37,779 nt of DNA, taken from assembly GCA_020437755.1 (NCBI GenBank), contig JAGQVX010000022.1, positions 1-37,779 of the forward strand. Reading direction: 5' to 3'. Made by a program: the position numbers and the translations under genes. This document shows positions 9,704 to 19,149 of this stretch, piece after piece (the stretch's first letter is position 1; every line of letters begins with the position of its first letter). Source of the stretch: Flavobacteriales bacterium (GTDB lineage: Bacteria > Bacteroidota > Bacteroidia > Flavobacteriales_D > Sanyastnellaceae). Below the pieces are notes generated by a model that searched no databases, was not told the origin of the DNA, and saw only the letters and a program-made list of their open reading frames with translations.

Positions 9704-12700
9704 CTAATGAATGTACTGCTTCGACGTAAGGATGCGTTCCTTATTCGAAATCACTGTCACATGATATACTCCGGCTGTGATTCCGGCAGTAGAAATCCGC
9801 ATCGTACTCCCCGATGCAGCCCCTATACGCTCTTCACGGACTAACTTTCCGTTGATGTCGGTGATTTGAATCAGACTCTTGGTATTGCTCAGGATCAAGC
9901 CCGAAATAATCACCTCACCATTGGCCGTGTACACCTGTACTGCCTCGGCAATCGGTTCTTGATTCGAATTTGCAATGCCCAATACGGTCACTTCCATTTG
10001 ATGCATATCATAACATCTTCCATTGTCTGCATGCAGTGTTACCATGTAGGTGCCTTCCTGATCATAAGCATATTGAATGTCAGTTAAGCTAAACAATGTA
10101 AGTCCGTTACCCAAGTCCCAAATGTAGTTGGCGGCATTTTCAGAGGTATTCGTCAGCTCTAGAATCTCGCCCTGTGCAAGGTCAATCACAGATGAGCCTT
10201 CGAACATGGCGGTTACCACGAATGTATCATAAAGGTCAGCCACATAATGCTCATTTCCGCATGCATTTGATACCACAACTTCATAGTATCCGGCCGATAA
10301 ATCGCTGATCATGAGATCTCCGCCTTCAAAAGCAAAGGTGTCATACAGTTCATCATTTTGGTAAATGGTTACGGTACAATCGGAGCCATTGACATGCATA
10401 CTGATCATACCATTGGCTTCAACATTGCAGCTGGCCGGTGAAGAATCCATTTCTGAAATTGTAAATATTTCAGGTTGCTCAACAACGAATGTTCGGGTAA
10501 CACCATCGCACGTTTCGCTAGCACCCGATACTGTGACACTATACGTACCTGCGCCGAGATCTTCAAGTGTGGATGCTGTTTCATCAGTCGTAATCTCCGC
10601 AATCATCAGGTTACCGCTGTCATACCAGGTATAGGTAAACGGTCCGTCAAGCTGGGTCGAAAGCTCAATAGTCGCTGTGCCGTCGGGTGTACCGCTGCAA
10701 GAAGCTGCGTTAACATCAATGTGGGCGGCTGCTTCCACACGAATATTGAAGCGGTGAGCATCATCTTCGATGGTTGCATCAAAGCTGTAGTTCGATCCTG
10801 AAGTTACAGGGGTAAGGGTTTCCAGCATAAGGTCTTCAAGCATCAGGCATGCGCCAAATGTTTGGGTGTCGAAATCGGACAAACTCAACATGTATTCGCC
10901 ATCTACGCCTACTTCGGCATAAATGGGAATGACCATACCCGCCTCAAGTTGCGATACGCTGAATATCGAAAGTTCTGCCTCACCTTCACCATCAGGAACA
11001 ACGGTATAGAGCGATGGGGCCAGGTCGTTGGATGAGCGGAATTTGTACGCATCATACACAGCGTCAAATCCGGCGCTCGCTCCGGCATGAACGGCAATGC
11101 CCATCTCATCGTTGATTCCACCTCCTGAGAGCAGAAGCTTGAACGATTGTGGGTAGAATTCTTCAGTCTCCCGTATGTATGCCACGTATTGATCAACCTT
11201 TACATTTTCATCCATTCCAAAAGCGGGTGACGCGGCATTGGCCTTGATCCAATACCCTTGCTGTGGGGCAAGGTACCGTGAACCACCATTGGTTCCCACA
11301 CCGCCGCTGGTATATGACGCCCATTGCTGTAAGTCGTTGTCCCAGGCGTAAATAGCTCCATCAATATTGGTTCGACTCCAACCCGATGCTGCATCCCAGT
11401 CAATCGTAGATTGGTAAGAGTTGGCAACCAGGTTCCATCCATCATTGAACAAAACAGTAGATGAATTGGTATAGGTTACCGGAATAGAAAGTGCCCCTTT
11501 CACAGGTGCTCCTTCATTATCAATAGCCATTGGCAAGCCATTCATATAGAAGAAGCATGCTTCCAGTGCGTCGATTACGTTGGATACGTCGGTTGGTGCA
11601 TAGAAACCTGAGTCATAGTGCGCCTGGAGTCCGATAAGTGTTTCGTCGTAGTAACGCACATTCACAAATCCATAACCCGGATAATCCGATCCTGTGAATC
11701 CTGTGGTAGGCAGATCATCGTTCCATTGATTGTCAATAGTCGATCCGGTTACACTTGTTCCAATCATTCTCCAGCCGGTGGTCGACGAACTAATGTAATT
11801 CTGACACACAGCATTTCCAATGAAATCGGCACCCGGTTGAATTTGCAGCAATCTTCCCGTCGCCGTAGAATTGGACCCAAACGTCCAAACATTTCCATTG
11901 ACGTCGAAGTTGCCCGCCTGCAAATCCAATCCACCAAAAATAGACTGGTCGCTGAGAAGCTGAAGTCCTGAGCTGTTGTCGAGCATCACATCAAAGAAAG
12001 CGGTATTGGCGGTTCCTCCGATAGTCTGCATTGCAGAACCTTCAAAACTCACGCGTGAATCAGAAGTGTTCATCGTACCGTCGGTAGTCAGATTTCCACA
12101 CAAACTCATCGTATTGGCCGATCCTAAATTGAAAGTACCGGTATTCTCAATGCTGAAATTCTGAATGTTGAAATCACCAAGGTCGTTAGTCACTGTATGA
12201 CCCGCCTGTATGATCAGGTCCTTCGTGCAATCCATGGTCAACGTACCTCCTGCACCTCCCGGATCAGTATCCCAGATAGGATCCGACATGTTTCCACTTG
12301 CTACTGAGTAATAGGTGTTCGGAGAAGCCACAGGAACGCAGAAGTTATGCGTTACCGATGTTCCAAAGTTCACAGCTCCAATAGTTGCCAGGATGTTTCC
12401 ATAGGCGTCTTCCATTTGATACGATCCGTTCACAGCACATCCACTGCTTACTCCATCCATTCCATCTCCAAATGAATCCGTTATGGTCAGGTCGTAGCAA
12501 CCATCGCTTACACAAATAGAATAAGTGTAAGTCTGTTGATTGCCCAATGTATTAGCGGCAATGGAGAAAACAGTCGCTCCACCGCCATCTTGCAGAATCA
12601 CACCCGATTCATATCCCCAGCAATCTGTGGAAATGGTAATCGTAAGACTGTTGGGATTGGCAACGGCATCAAACGTGTCGGAAAGAGCATTGTCTGATGG

Positions 12701-15379
12701 ATCCGCATCTGATGTGCCGTTAGGATTAGACAGGGTAACATTGATGGTATGGGTTCCGGTGCTTGTGGTGAAGGTGCCGGCATTTACCGTAGCAATTTCC
12801 CCCGGCGCCAAAGAACCGGTCCAGGCGTATACTGTCGAACTACCGCCGTCAATATCCCAAGTAATATCCATAGAGGTAAGGGTGGCGGTTCCATTATTGC
12901 GCACTTTCAGATCAATTGGAAGGGGATCGGCGCAAGCGTCAACTCCCGGAGATTCTATCTGAAGCAACATCACATCAGCGGCACTGTTGGAAGTGAAGTA
13001 ACCTGAAAACAATCCACGCCCGTGAGTCGCGGCAATCACCTGATTGTCTGATTCACGCATCTGAAGCATGTGTACACTCACATTCGCCAACCCACTATTG
13101 GATGGCACCCATGTTGGACTACCGGCAGATAAGTCGGCAGTCGACCACACGCCAACTTCTGTGGCAAGAATGACTTCGTTGTAATTATCGGGATTAAACA
13201 ATGCCCATCGTACAGGCATGTCGGGTAAGGATCCTTCTTTGTTCAGCCAGGTCGTTCCACCATCGCTGGTGTAATAAACAGAGGTTATCCCATAGTTCGA
13301 GAAAACAACAAGCAGTTCATTCTCCGAAGATCCTACTTCGATGCAAGAAATAGTTCCTCCGGGTAGTGTTCCTGAAGGGTCAATATCGGTTGACGATGGC
13401 GAGCCACCGTTGGCATTGGTCACTTTGAGAATATTACCACCACCATACGCTAGAAACAGCGTAGTAGACGCAGTCGTATAAGGTGAAACCGTGATGGCCG
13501 TTGCGGTACCTCCCATGGAAGGAATCGTTACATTCCCGGTAGATGGTGCTCCGGTTACGTTTGTAATGCGTCGCAAAGTGGTGGCGTTTCTCGCTCCGTA
13601 AATAATGTCCTGGTTATTGTCGTAGTCGGTAGGGTTAACGAAATACCCCGAGTTTTCTCCGGTACCCATTCCGCCCCATGTGCCTCCACCATTGGTTGTA
13701 CGGTAATAGTTATTGTACACATAAGAGGTCATCTGATAATTCGGATCCGTCTGATCAATATGTGTGAAGCACCCATCACCACCGGTTACTTCGTTCGTGG
13801 CGTTCACACCTGCGGTGGTGTATTGCTGAGACCCATTGTCCTGGGCACCGGCAAGGTAGTAATCTGTACAAGCATCAGGATGGATGGCACAAGCGTAATA
13901 CTGTGTTACGTTGTAGTCCTCATTACGAATGGTAAAAGAGGGTGTTCCTGAAGTTCCATTTGCCGTGTAGGCCACGCCTCCATCATTTCCGAATATAATC
14001 TCTGTACTCGATCCTGGTTTGAAGTGTATGGCATGTTGATCGGCATGGACATAAGGAAAGCCAAAACCACCATACCAGTGCGCTACCTGAGTCCAACTCG
14101 TCCCTCCATTGGTTGTTTTGAACAAGTCAACTCCTCCGATGTACACGGTGTTATCATCGTTAGGATCCACAGATGCAATCAAATCATACCAGGCTTGTCC
14201 TCGTGTGAAATCCGAACCAATACCTCCGTCGGCATCAACCGGGTTGGTAAGACTGGTCCAGTTGCTTCCCTGGTCCGACGAGCGGTACAATCCCTGAACA
14301 CCATACGAAGAAGATGATTGGGTGATTGCATACACTACATTGCTGTTGGAAGGCGCACAGGCCAATTCGATTCTGTTTACCCCCGTTGTGGGAAATCCAT
14401 TTCCTCCGGGCGATAAGTGTGTCCAGCTCCCTGAGTTTCCGGTCGTAGAACGGAAAATGTCGCCTTCACTAAAAATTCCCATCGAAATGTAAATGGTATT
14501 GTCTGCCCCGATTTCAATATCGGCACCTCGGCTTGTATTGCAGTTGGGATCCGAAGTATTCAGAACCACACTCCAGCTGGTGCCACCATCTTGCGAACGG
14601 CGAACACCATTTCGAGTCACTGCATATACATCCCCGGTACTTGGGTGAACTGCTATATCCTGAATGTAATTGAAGTTGCTGTTGTTGGTTGACGCGAGTT
14701 GGCTCTAGGTGCTTCCACCGTCGGTTGTTTTCCATACTCCTAGTCCCTGCAACGCATCAGCATTGTACCATCCTTCACCGGTTCCCACATAGAACACTTG
14801 TGTATTGGATGGGTCAAATGCGATGCAACTAATGGCAATATTGGTCCAGAAATCGTCCACATTGTTCCAGGAAGTTCCCGGAGTGGTAATGTCATTGTTG
14901 TACCACAATCCTCCTCCAACACCGGCAGCCCACACCTTATTGGTCGTGTTGGGGTCCCACATCAATGCACGGGTTCGACCCCCTACATTGTTAGGACCTC
15001 GTTCCTCCCAGGGTAGCAGAGCATCACCCGGCGCATAACGCGAAGGATCACTCTTGTATTCTTCCACAATACGCTGCGCTTCAAGCAGTCGCTCGCGGGG
15101 TGGGTACCCCAATGCAGGATCCAACGTCCACAAGAAATCTTGTTGTCGGGCTAAATCCGGACGATCATACTTAGGCAATTCTTCAGCCGCGTCGGCCGAA
15201 AGTTGATTGCCGGGAGCGAAAGGATGTTGATTGTACCATTCGCTGAATGCTTGCTTGGCGTTTTTGCGCTCAAGTTGACTGATAAAGTCGCTCAACTGAC
15301 CGCTGAAAGCGGAAATGGCCACAATTAGAGAGGTCAGACCAATGCCAAGCACCGATCCCAAGGAGAGTTTATTCTTCAT
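9704..15379 (-). pseudogene. giant T9SS-secreted Asp-box/beta-propeller protein interrupted by one amber codon
   Basis: One reading frame of 1891 codons from ATG 15379 to 9704, broken only by TAG at 14705-14707 (codon 225). Both sides are in the same frame and join as GVWKTTDGGST-stop-SQLASTNNSNFNYIQDIAVHP. A tryptophan at the stop would complete an Asp-box (DGGSTW), so TGG to TAG is the simple explanation. The N-terminus is signal-like (LGIGLTSLIVAISAFSG). Residues about 120-650 are VPS10/sialidase-type propeller repeats (WKTTDGGST, RRSQDGGTSW, YRSSDQGSNW, FKTTNGGTSW, YYTSDGGTTW). Then come a CARDB-like region (LPIDLKVRNNGTATLTSMD), SprB/PKD-like folds (YIWDLGNGL, YAYDQEGTYMVTLHADNG) and a C-terminal type A T9SS sorting tail (VYTANGEVIISG to GVYHVTVISN). 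Without readthrough only a 224-aa stub is made. It may be a true pseudogene, a sequencing error or suppressed. Confidence 0.85.
14705..14707 (-). other. in-frame amber codon in the Asp-box (probable TGG to TAG)
   Basis: Plus-strand CTA (coding TAG). A C in place of T at 14706 would restore TGG and the motif DGGSTWSQ. A distal in-frame GTG lies at codon 254 (14620) but has no signal peptide downstream, so re-initiation would give an unexported protein. Confidence 0.85.
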
Positions 15380-15440
15380 GGTTAATAGTTAAGGTTATGA
15401 GGCTGTTCAAACCTCAAGGCCTAAATTTAACCATTTCTTT

Positions 15441-16958
15441 TCATTTACGAAAAAGGTCAGCGATGGAAAGTGGGCGACGATTCGTCACCCAAACAAACCC
15501 TTTGAGGGTCTTATCTGAAGCTGTTGCAATGGAATTGGGGTGCAATGCTCCTGATGGTTTGTCGAGCAATGACACGCGCTCAATGCGGTTTTGATTCACA
15601 TAGATGTTCAGACTGCTGCATTCCGCATTGTTCACTCCTATGATCTTTGCAGCATCGGGATCGGATTCATCGAGAGGAAAGTACACGACCTGACCATTTC
15701 CTATCACTTCAACTCTGCGCAGTGCATTGTTTGAAAAATACCCGGTCAGGTGTTTGCCTTTAATCTGATTGTAATTTCCGGGCAATGCTTCCGAGCTGAT
15801 AAAACTGTTCTTAAAAACAAATAGCTTTTGAATTGCGCCTCCATACGTTAAGATCTGTATGGTGTCGCCAATAATCTGGTTTTCTTCCGACCATAAAATG
15901 GGGTTGTGGTACATGGTCAGCAGAGAATCGCTTTCCGAATAAACCAATGAGTCTGCCACTCCTTGCAAGTCGGGTTTGAAGAACCGTACTCCGTGATAAG
16001 CATGGATGTTCTGATGCCCTGAGCTGTCTTTCATTGCCAGCAAAGTATCGGCATGCAAAGTGAGAGAATCCTGATCGAATACCTGGGTCATCAGCGCGCG
16101 CTCCGTTACAAACGATTTGCCGTGTGCTTGATCATGCCAACCATAGTCTCCTGAAATCACATAATTGCTTGTGGTATCGCTAATCAGCACGTTGCAGAAG
16201 ATCTCGCCAAATCCGGATTCACCGTTGTAAATGATACTGTCCCCTTGCATGGTGGTACTTCCTGTGGTAATGACGGCCGACTCACTGAACTGGCACCATT
16301 GGGTACGCGTGTCAAACCAACCATTTTCACAATAAATATCGGCATCACGGGTGTGAATGTCGGTGGGGCCAAGGAACCAGGCTTTCTCTGCTACATCACT
16401 GTATACCAGGGTGTCGGCATAAACGGTATAGTCCGGATTGGAAAGTTTTACGTCATCCTTGAAACGAAAACGACCAGAGTTGACATCGTAAACGCCCGAC
16501 TGGCTGGTGAGTGTATTTTTGTTTTCGGGATTCACAATTTTTCCGCCTCCCCAAAAGTGTGCTATGTTGTCATCAAGGTTGTAGTCCAGCGCATCAGTAG
16601 TTAAGGTGATGTCCTGGTTTTTCAGCCGAATACTCTCACGCATACTGGCCACAGCCGTCTCCTTGTCAAAATGCAGCGATTTGCCCGTCAGAAACAAACT
16701 GTCACCTTGATTGATCCGAACCTGACCAAAGGCATCAAAGTCTTGAGTAGCATATAGATATGCACTGTCACATTGCAAATAGGCGTCGTCGTACTTCAGT
16801 ACCACATTTCCCAAAAGGCGCTGTGCATCAACCAGGTCTTTCTCATAGGTAAGTCGGTCTGCGTCTACTACCGTGACCACGGGCTTGTTCTGCGCCGAAA
16901 TGGACCCGGATAGTGTGATCAAGATGATCCGGAGAATGTGCTTGAGCAGATTTTGCAT
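15441..16958 (-). CDS. OstA-like (LptA/LptD N-domain family) protein
   Basis: 505 aa with a signal peptide at 1-22 (MQNLLKHILRIILITLSGSISAQ). The whole mature part is built of beta-strand repeats of the OstA/LptA type: VTVVDADRLTYEKDLVDAQRLLGNVVLKYDDAYLQCDSAYLY, GQVRINQGDSLFLTGKSLHFD, DITLTTDALDYNLDDNIAHF, DYTVYADTLVYS and TTTMQGDSIIYNGESG. In E. coli this fold carries LPS across the periplasm. The Bacteroidetes OstA-like proteins are longer and their exact role is inferred. The C-terminus has no barrel as in full-length LptD. It lies 19 bp after purA, so it is very likely co-transcribed. A 61-bp gap without a clear promoter leads to the T9SS gene. Confidence 0.88.
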   Translation of the reverse strand: MQNLLKHILRIILITLSGSISAQNKPVVTVVDADRLTYEKDLVDAQRLLGNVVLKYDDAYLQCDSAYLYATQDFDAFGQVRINQGDSLFLTGKSLHFDKETAVASMRESIRLKNQDITLTTDALDYNLDDNIAHFWGGGKIVNPENKNTLTSQSGVYDVNSGRFRFKDDVKLSNPDYTVYADTLVYSDVAEKAWFLGPTDIHTRDADIYCENGWFDTRTQWCQFSESAVITTGSTTMQGDSIIYNGESGFGEIFCNVLISDTTSNYVISGDYGWHDQAHGKSFVTERALMTQVFDQDSLTLHADTLLAMKDSSGHQNIHAYHGVRFFKPDLQGVADSLVYSESDSLLTMYHNPILWSEENQIIGDTIQILTYGGAIQKLFVFKNSFISSEALPGNYNQIKGKHLTGYFSNNALRRVEVIGNGQVVYFPLDESDPDAAKIIGVNNAECSSLNIYVNQNRIERVSLLDKPSGALHPNSIATASDKTLKGFVWVTNRRPLSIADLFRK

Positions 16959-16977
16959 GGATGGCCGTTGCGGCGAT

Positions 16978-18258
16978 TTATACCGTCACCTGCTCCCTCA
17001 TTATGGTCTGCGTGCGATCCGGTCCCACCGATACAACGGTCACCGGTACTCTCAATTCCCGTTCCAAATACTGAACATAATTCTCCAAAGCTTCAGGGAA
17101 TTGATCGGTTGAGGAAATTCCTGTCAAATCGCATTTCCAGCCAGGAACAGAAGTGAACACCGGAGTTACCTGATCAGGATCGATTGAGTAAGGGAGGTAG
17201 TCGATTTTTTCGCCTTTGTACAGGTAATGTGTGCACACCTTGATCTCATCAAAATCGCCCAGCACGTCGGCTTTTGTCATGTTCAATTGGGTAACCCCGT
17301 TGATCATAATAGCATAGCGCAGCGCAGGTAAATCAATCCAGCCACATCGTCTCGGACGACCTATTGTGGCGCCAAATTCATGTCCGGAAGCACGAAGTTG
17401 TTCACCAACTTCGTCGAGCAATTCGGTTGGGAAAGGACCGCTTCCCACACGGGTACAGTACGCCTTGAAAATTCCAATAACTTCGCCTATTCGATTCGGG
17501 GCTATCCCCAGACCGGTGCAGGCTCCGGCTGTTATGGTGTTGGAAGAGGTTACAAAAGGATACGAGCCGAAATCAATATCAAGCAACGAACCCTGAGCTC
17601 CTTCAGCAAGAATCCGTTTGCCTTGTGCTAATTGCTGATTGAGATAATGCTCGCTGTCAATCACATTCAAAGAACGCAGCAATTCGATGCTCTCAAACCA
17701 CTCGGGTTCATGCGCACTCAAGTCATATTCGAAATTGTGAAAATCCAACATGCGCTCATGCTTCTTCACCAATCGATCATAGCGCTCTTTGAAATCCGCC
17801 TCGAAAATGTCTCCTATACGGAGTCCGTTCCGACCGGTTTTATCCATGTACGTCGGCCCGATTCCTTTGAGCGTAGATCCAATCTTGTTACGTCCTTTTT
17901 CGGCTTCAGAAGCCGCATCAAGCAATCGATGCGAAGGCATAATGAGATGCGCTCTGCGTGATAAAAACAAGTTTTTCGATACATCCACACCCAATTTGTG
18001 CAACGCATCAATCTCCTTTTTGAAAATAATGGGGTCAATCACCACACCGTTACCCACCACATTGATGGTTCCCTGATGGAAAATCCCGCTCGGAATCGTA
18101 TGTAAGACGTGCTTGATGCCGTCAAATTCCAAAGTGTGTCCGGCATTCGGTCCACCCTGAAAACGGGCAATAATGTCGTATTTTGGGGTCAGTACGTCGA
18201 CCAGTTTTCCTTTTCCTTCGTCTCCCCACTGGAGACCGAGCAATACATCTACTTTCAT
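16978..18258 (-). CDS. purA: adenylosuccinate synthetase
   Basis: Catalyses IMP + aspartate + GTP to adenylosuccinate, the first committed step from IMP to AMP. 426 aa, standard length. The N-terminal GTP loop is LQWGDEGKGK with catalytic D13 and K16, and H41 is in GGPNAGHTL. Further signatures are GRNKIGSTLKGIGPTYMDK, AEGAQGSLLDIDFGSYPFVTSSNT, GRPRRCGW and the C-terminal GPDRTQTI. It starts one base after the STAS gene stop, in one operon with fur and STAS. PurA is inhibited by ppGpp in several bacteria (established), and the ppGpp synthetase gene heads this cluster. Confidence 0.98.
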   Translation of the reverse strand: MKVDVLLGLQWGDEGKGKLVDVLTPKYDIIARFQGGPNAGHTLEFDGIKHVLHTIPSGIFHQGTINVVGNGVVIDPIIFKKEIDALHKLGVDVSKNLFLSRRAHLIMPSHRLLDAASEAEKGRNKIGSTLKGIGPTYMDKTGRNGLRIGDIFEADFKERYDRLVKKHERMLDFHNFEYDLSAHEPEWFESIELLRSLNVIDSEHYLNQQLAQGKRILAEGAQGSLLDIDFGSYPFVTSSNTITAGACTGLGIAPNRIGEVIGIFKAYCTRVGSGPFPTELLDEVGEQLRASGHEFGATIGRPRRCGWIDLPALRYAIMINGVTQLNMTKADVLGDFDEIKVCTHYLYKGEKIDYLPYSIDPDQVTPVFTSVPGWKCDLTGISSTDQFPEALENYVQYLERELRVPVTVVSVGPDRTQTIMREQVTV

Positions 18259-18259
18259 G

Positions 18260-18610
18260 TTATTGTTCTTTCAGATATTCCAGACCATCCTGCAAATCTG
18301 CCTTAATAATAAATACGGAGTTGAGCTTGATGACGTGCAACAGTTCCTCTATGTGATCGGGTACGTGCACAAATACAATCCGAGCTTTCTTGCCATTCGC
18401 AATATTCACGATGCGTACCAACACATTAATCCCTTCCGAATTGAGCAATTGCATCCCCTTCATGTCGAGAATGAAGTCGCGCTGGCCTTCTGCCAGACTA
18501 CCATCAAACTCCTCCAGAATGTTTTTTTCATTTCCCCTATCTACAAATTTCCCCTCAATGCTGATGACACAGCAAGCCTGACGTTCCTCAATATGAAAGT
18601 GAAATGACAT
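18260..18610 (-). CDS. STAS-domain protein (anti-sigma factor antagonist-like)
   Basis: 116 aa, one STAS domain. The core ACCVISIEGKFVDRGNEKNI, RDFILDMKGMQLLNSEGINVLVRI and KKARIVFVHVPDHIEELLHVI matches the SpoIIAA/RsbV fold. S58 in LLNSEG is the position phosphorylated by the partner kinase in RsbV-type antagonists. The residue before it is N57 instead of the common D. The ATG at 18610 overlaps the fur stop by one base (TAATG). No RsbW-type kinase or alternative sigma gene is nearby, so the target is unknown. It may act in partner switching or as a structural STAS module. Confidence 0.88.
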   Translation of the reverse strand: MSFHFHIEERQACCVISIEGKFVDRGNEKNILEEFDGSLAEGQRDFILDMKGMQLLNSEGINVLVRIVNIANGKKARIVFVHVPDHIEELLHVIKLNSVFIIKADLQDGLEYLKEQ

Positions 18611-19053
18611 TAGTTCTTTGATTTTTTCTTGCCGTAGAAATTCAGCGAATGGTGGAGAATCTCAATCTCAAAAATCTCCTCCAGAGTCTTCTTGATATTC
18701 TCAATCCGTGGGTCGCAAAACTCCAATACCTCCCCACAATCGGTGAGTATGATGTGGTCGTGTTGCTGGTTTTCATGCGACCGCTCGAAATGGGCAATGT
18801 TCTTTCCAAATTGAAGCTTGCGCACCAAATTGCACGCCAACAACAACTCAATAGTATTGTACAATGTAGCCCTGGAAACACGGTAGTTCTTTTCCTTCAT
18901 CACGATGTACAACGATTCAATGTCGAAGTGATCATCGATGGCATAGATCTCCCTCAATATCGCGAAACGTTCAGGTGTTTTTCGGTGACCGTTCTTTTCG
19001 AGATATGCGGCAAAGATCTCCCTGACTTTTTCTTGAGTTTCCGGACTCGTCAT
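18610..19053 (-). CDS. Fur-family transcriptional regulator
   Basis: 147 aa from ATG 19053. A longer frame from TTG 19074 would run through the TACTTTTG promoter box and is rejected. The N-terminal winged helix has the Fur signature [26 protein letters not shown] and recognition helix [20 protein letters not shown]. The dimerisation/metal domain has QHDH at 97-100 and HHSLNFYG at the end. Fur proteins usually read CxxCG after HDH. Here the sequence is [15 protein letters not shown], so the first cysteine is L103 while C106 is kept, and C113 follows. The structural zinc site is therefore altered. It could be a Fur, PerR or Zur type. Sequence alone does not decide the metal. It is placed between relA/spoT and STAS-purA. 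Confidence 0.9.
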   Translation of the reverse strand: MTSPETQEKVREIFAAYLEKNGHRKTPERFAILREIYAIDDHFDIESLYIVMKEKNYRVSRATLYNTIELLLACNLVRKLQFGKNIAHFERSHENQQHDHIILTDCGEVLEFCDPRIENIKKTLEEIFEIEILHHSLNFYGKKKSKN

Positions 19054-19071
19054 GGAATAAAAAGCAAAGGT

Positions 19072-19105
19072 CAAAAGTAGTAAATCCGCTCGGCTATTCA
19101 GCCAA
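19072..19105 (-). promoter_or_regulatory. promoter of the fur-STAS-purA-ostA operon
   Basis: Minus strand TTG (19103-19105), a 23-base spacer, then TACTTTTG (19072-19079), an exact TAnnTTTG. It is placed 18 bases before ATG 19053, giving a leader of about 13 bases. It supports a transcription start inside the relA-fur gap and the shorter Fur protein. Confidence 0.6.
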
Positions 19106-19123
19106 CTTTTGTGGATTATTGGC

Positions 19124-19136
19124 CATTCGGCAAATG
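19124..19136 (-). repeat. dispersed palindrome, subfamily A copy 2
   Basis: Minus strand reads TTACCATTTGCCGAATGGC, identical over 19 bases to the plus-strand copy at 31478-31490. It lies 13 bases after the relA/spoT stop and upstream of the fur promoter. Confidence 0.75.
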
Positions 19137-19149
19137 GTAAATCAACGCT

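Noticed and set aside
18639..18651. AATTCAGCGAATG, shared over 14 bases with 15238-15251 (minus)
   Set aside because: Two mismatches to the palindrome, inside the fur coding end, and 14-base matches are expected by chance at this scale.
19053..19074. Longer Fur protein from TTG 19074
   Set aside because: It would overlap the TACTTTTG promoter box; ATG 19053 is a normal start.
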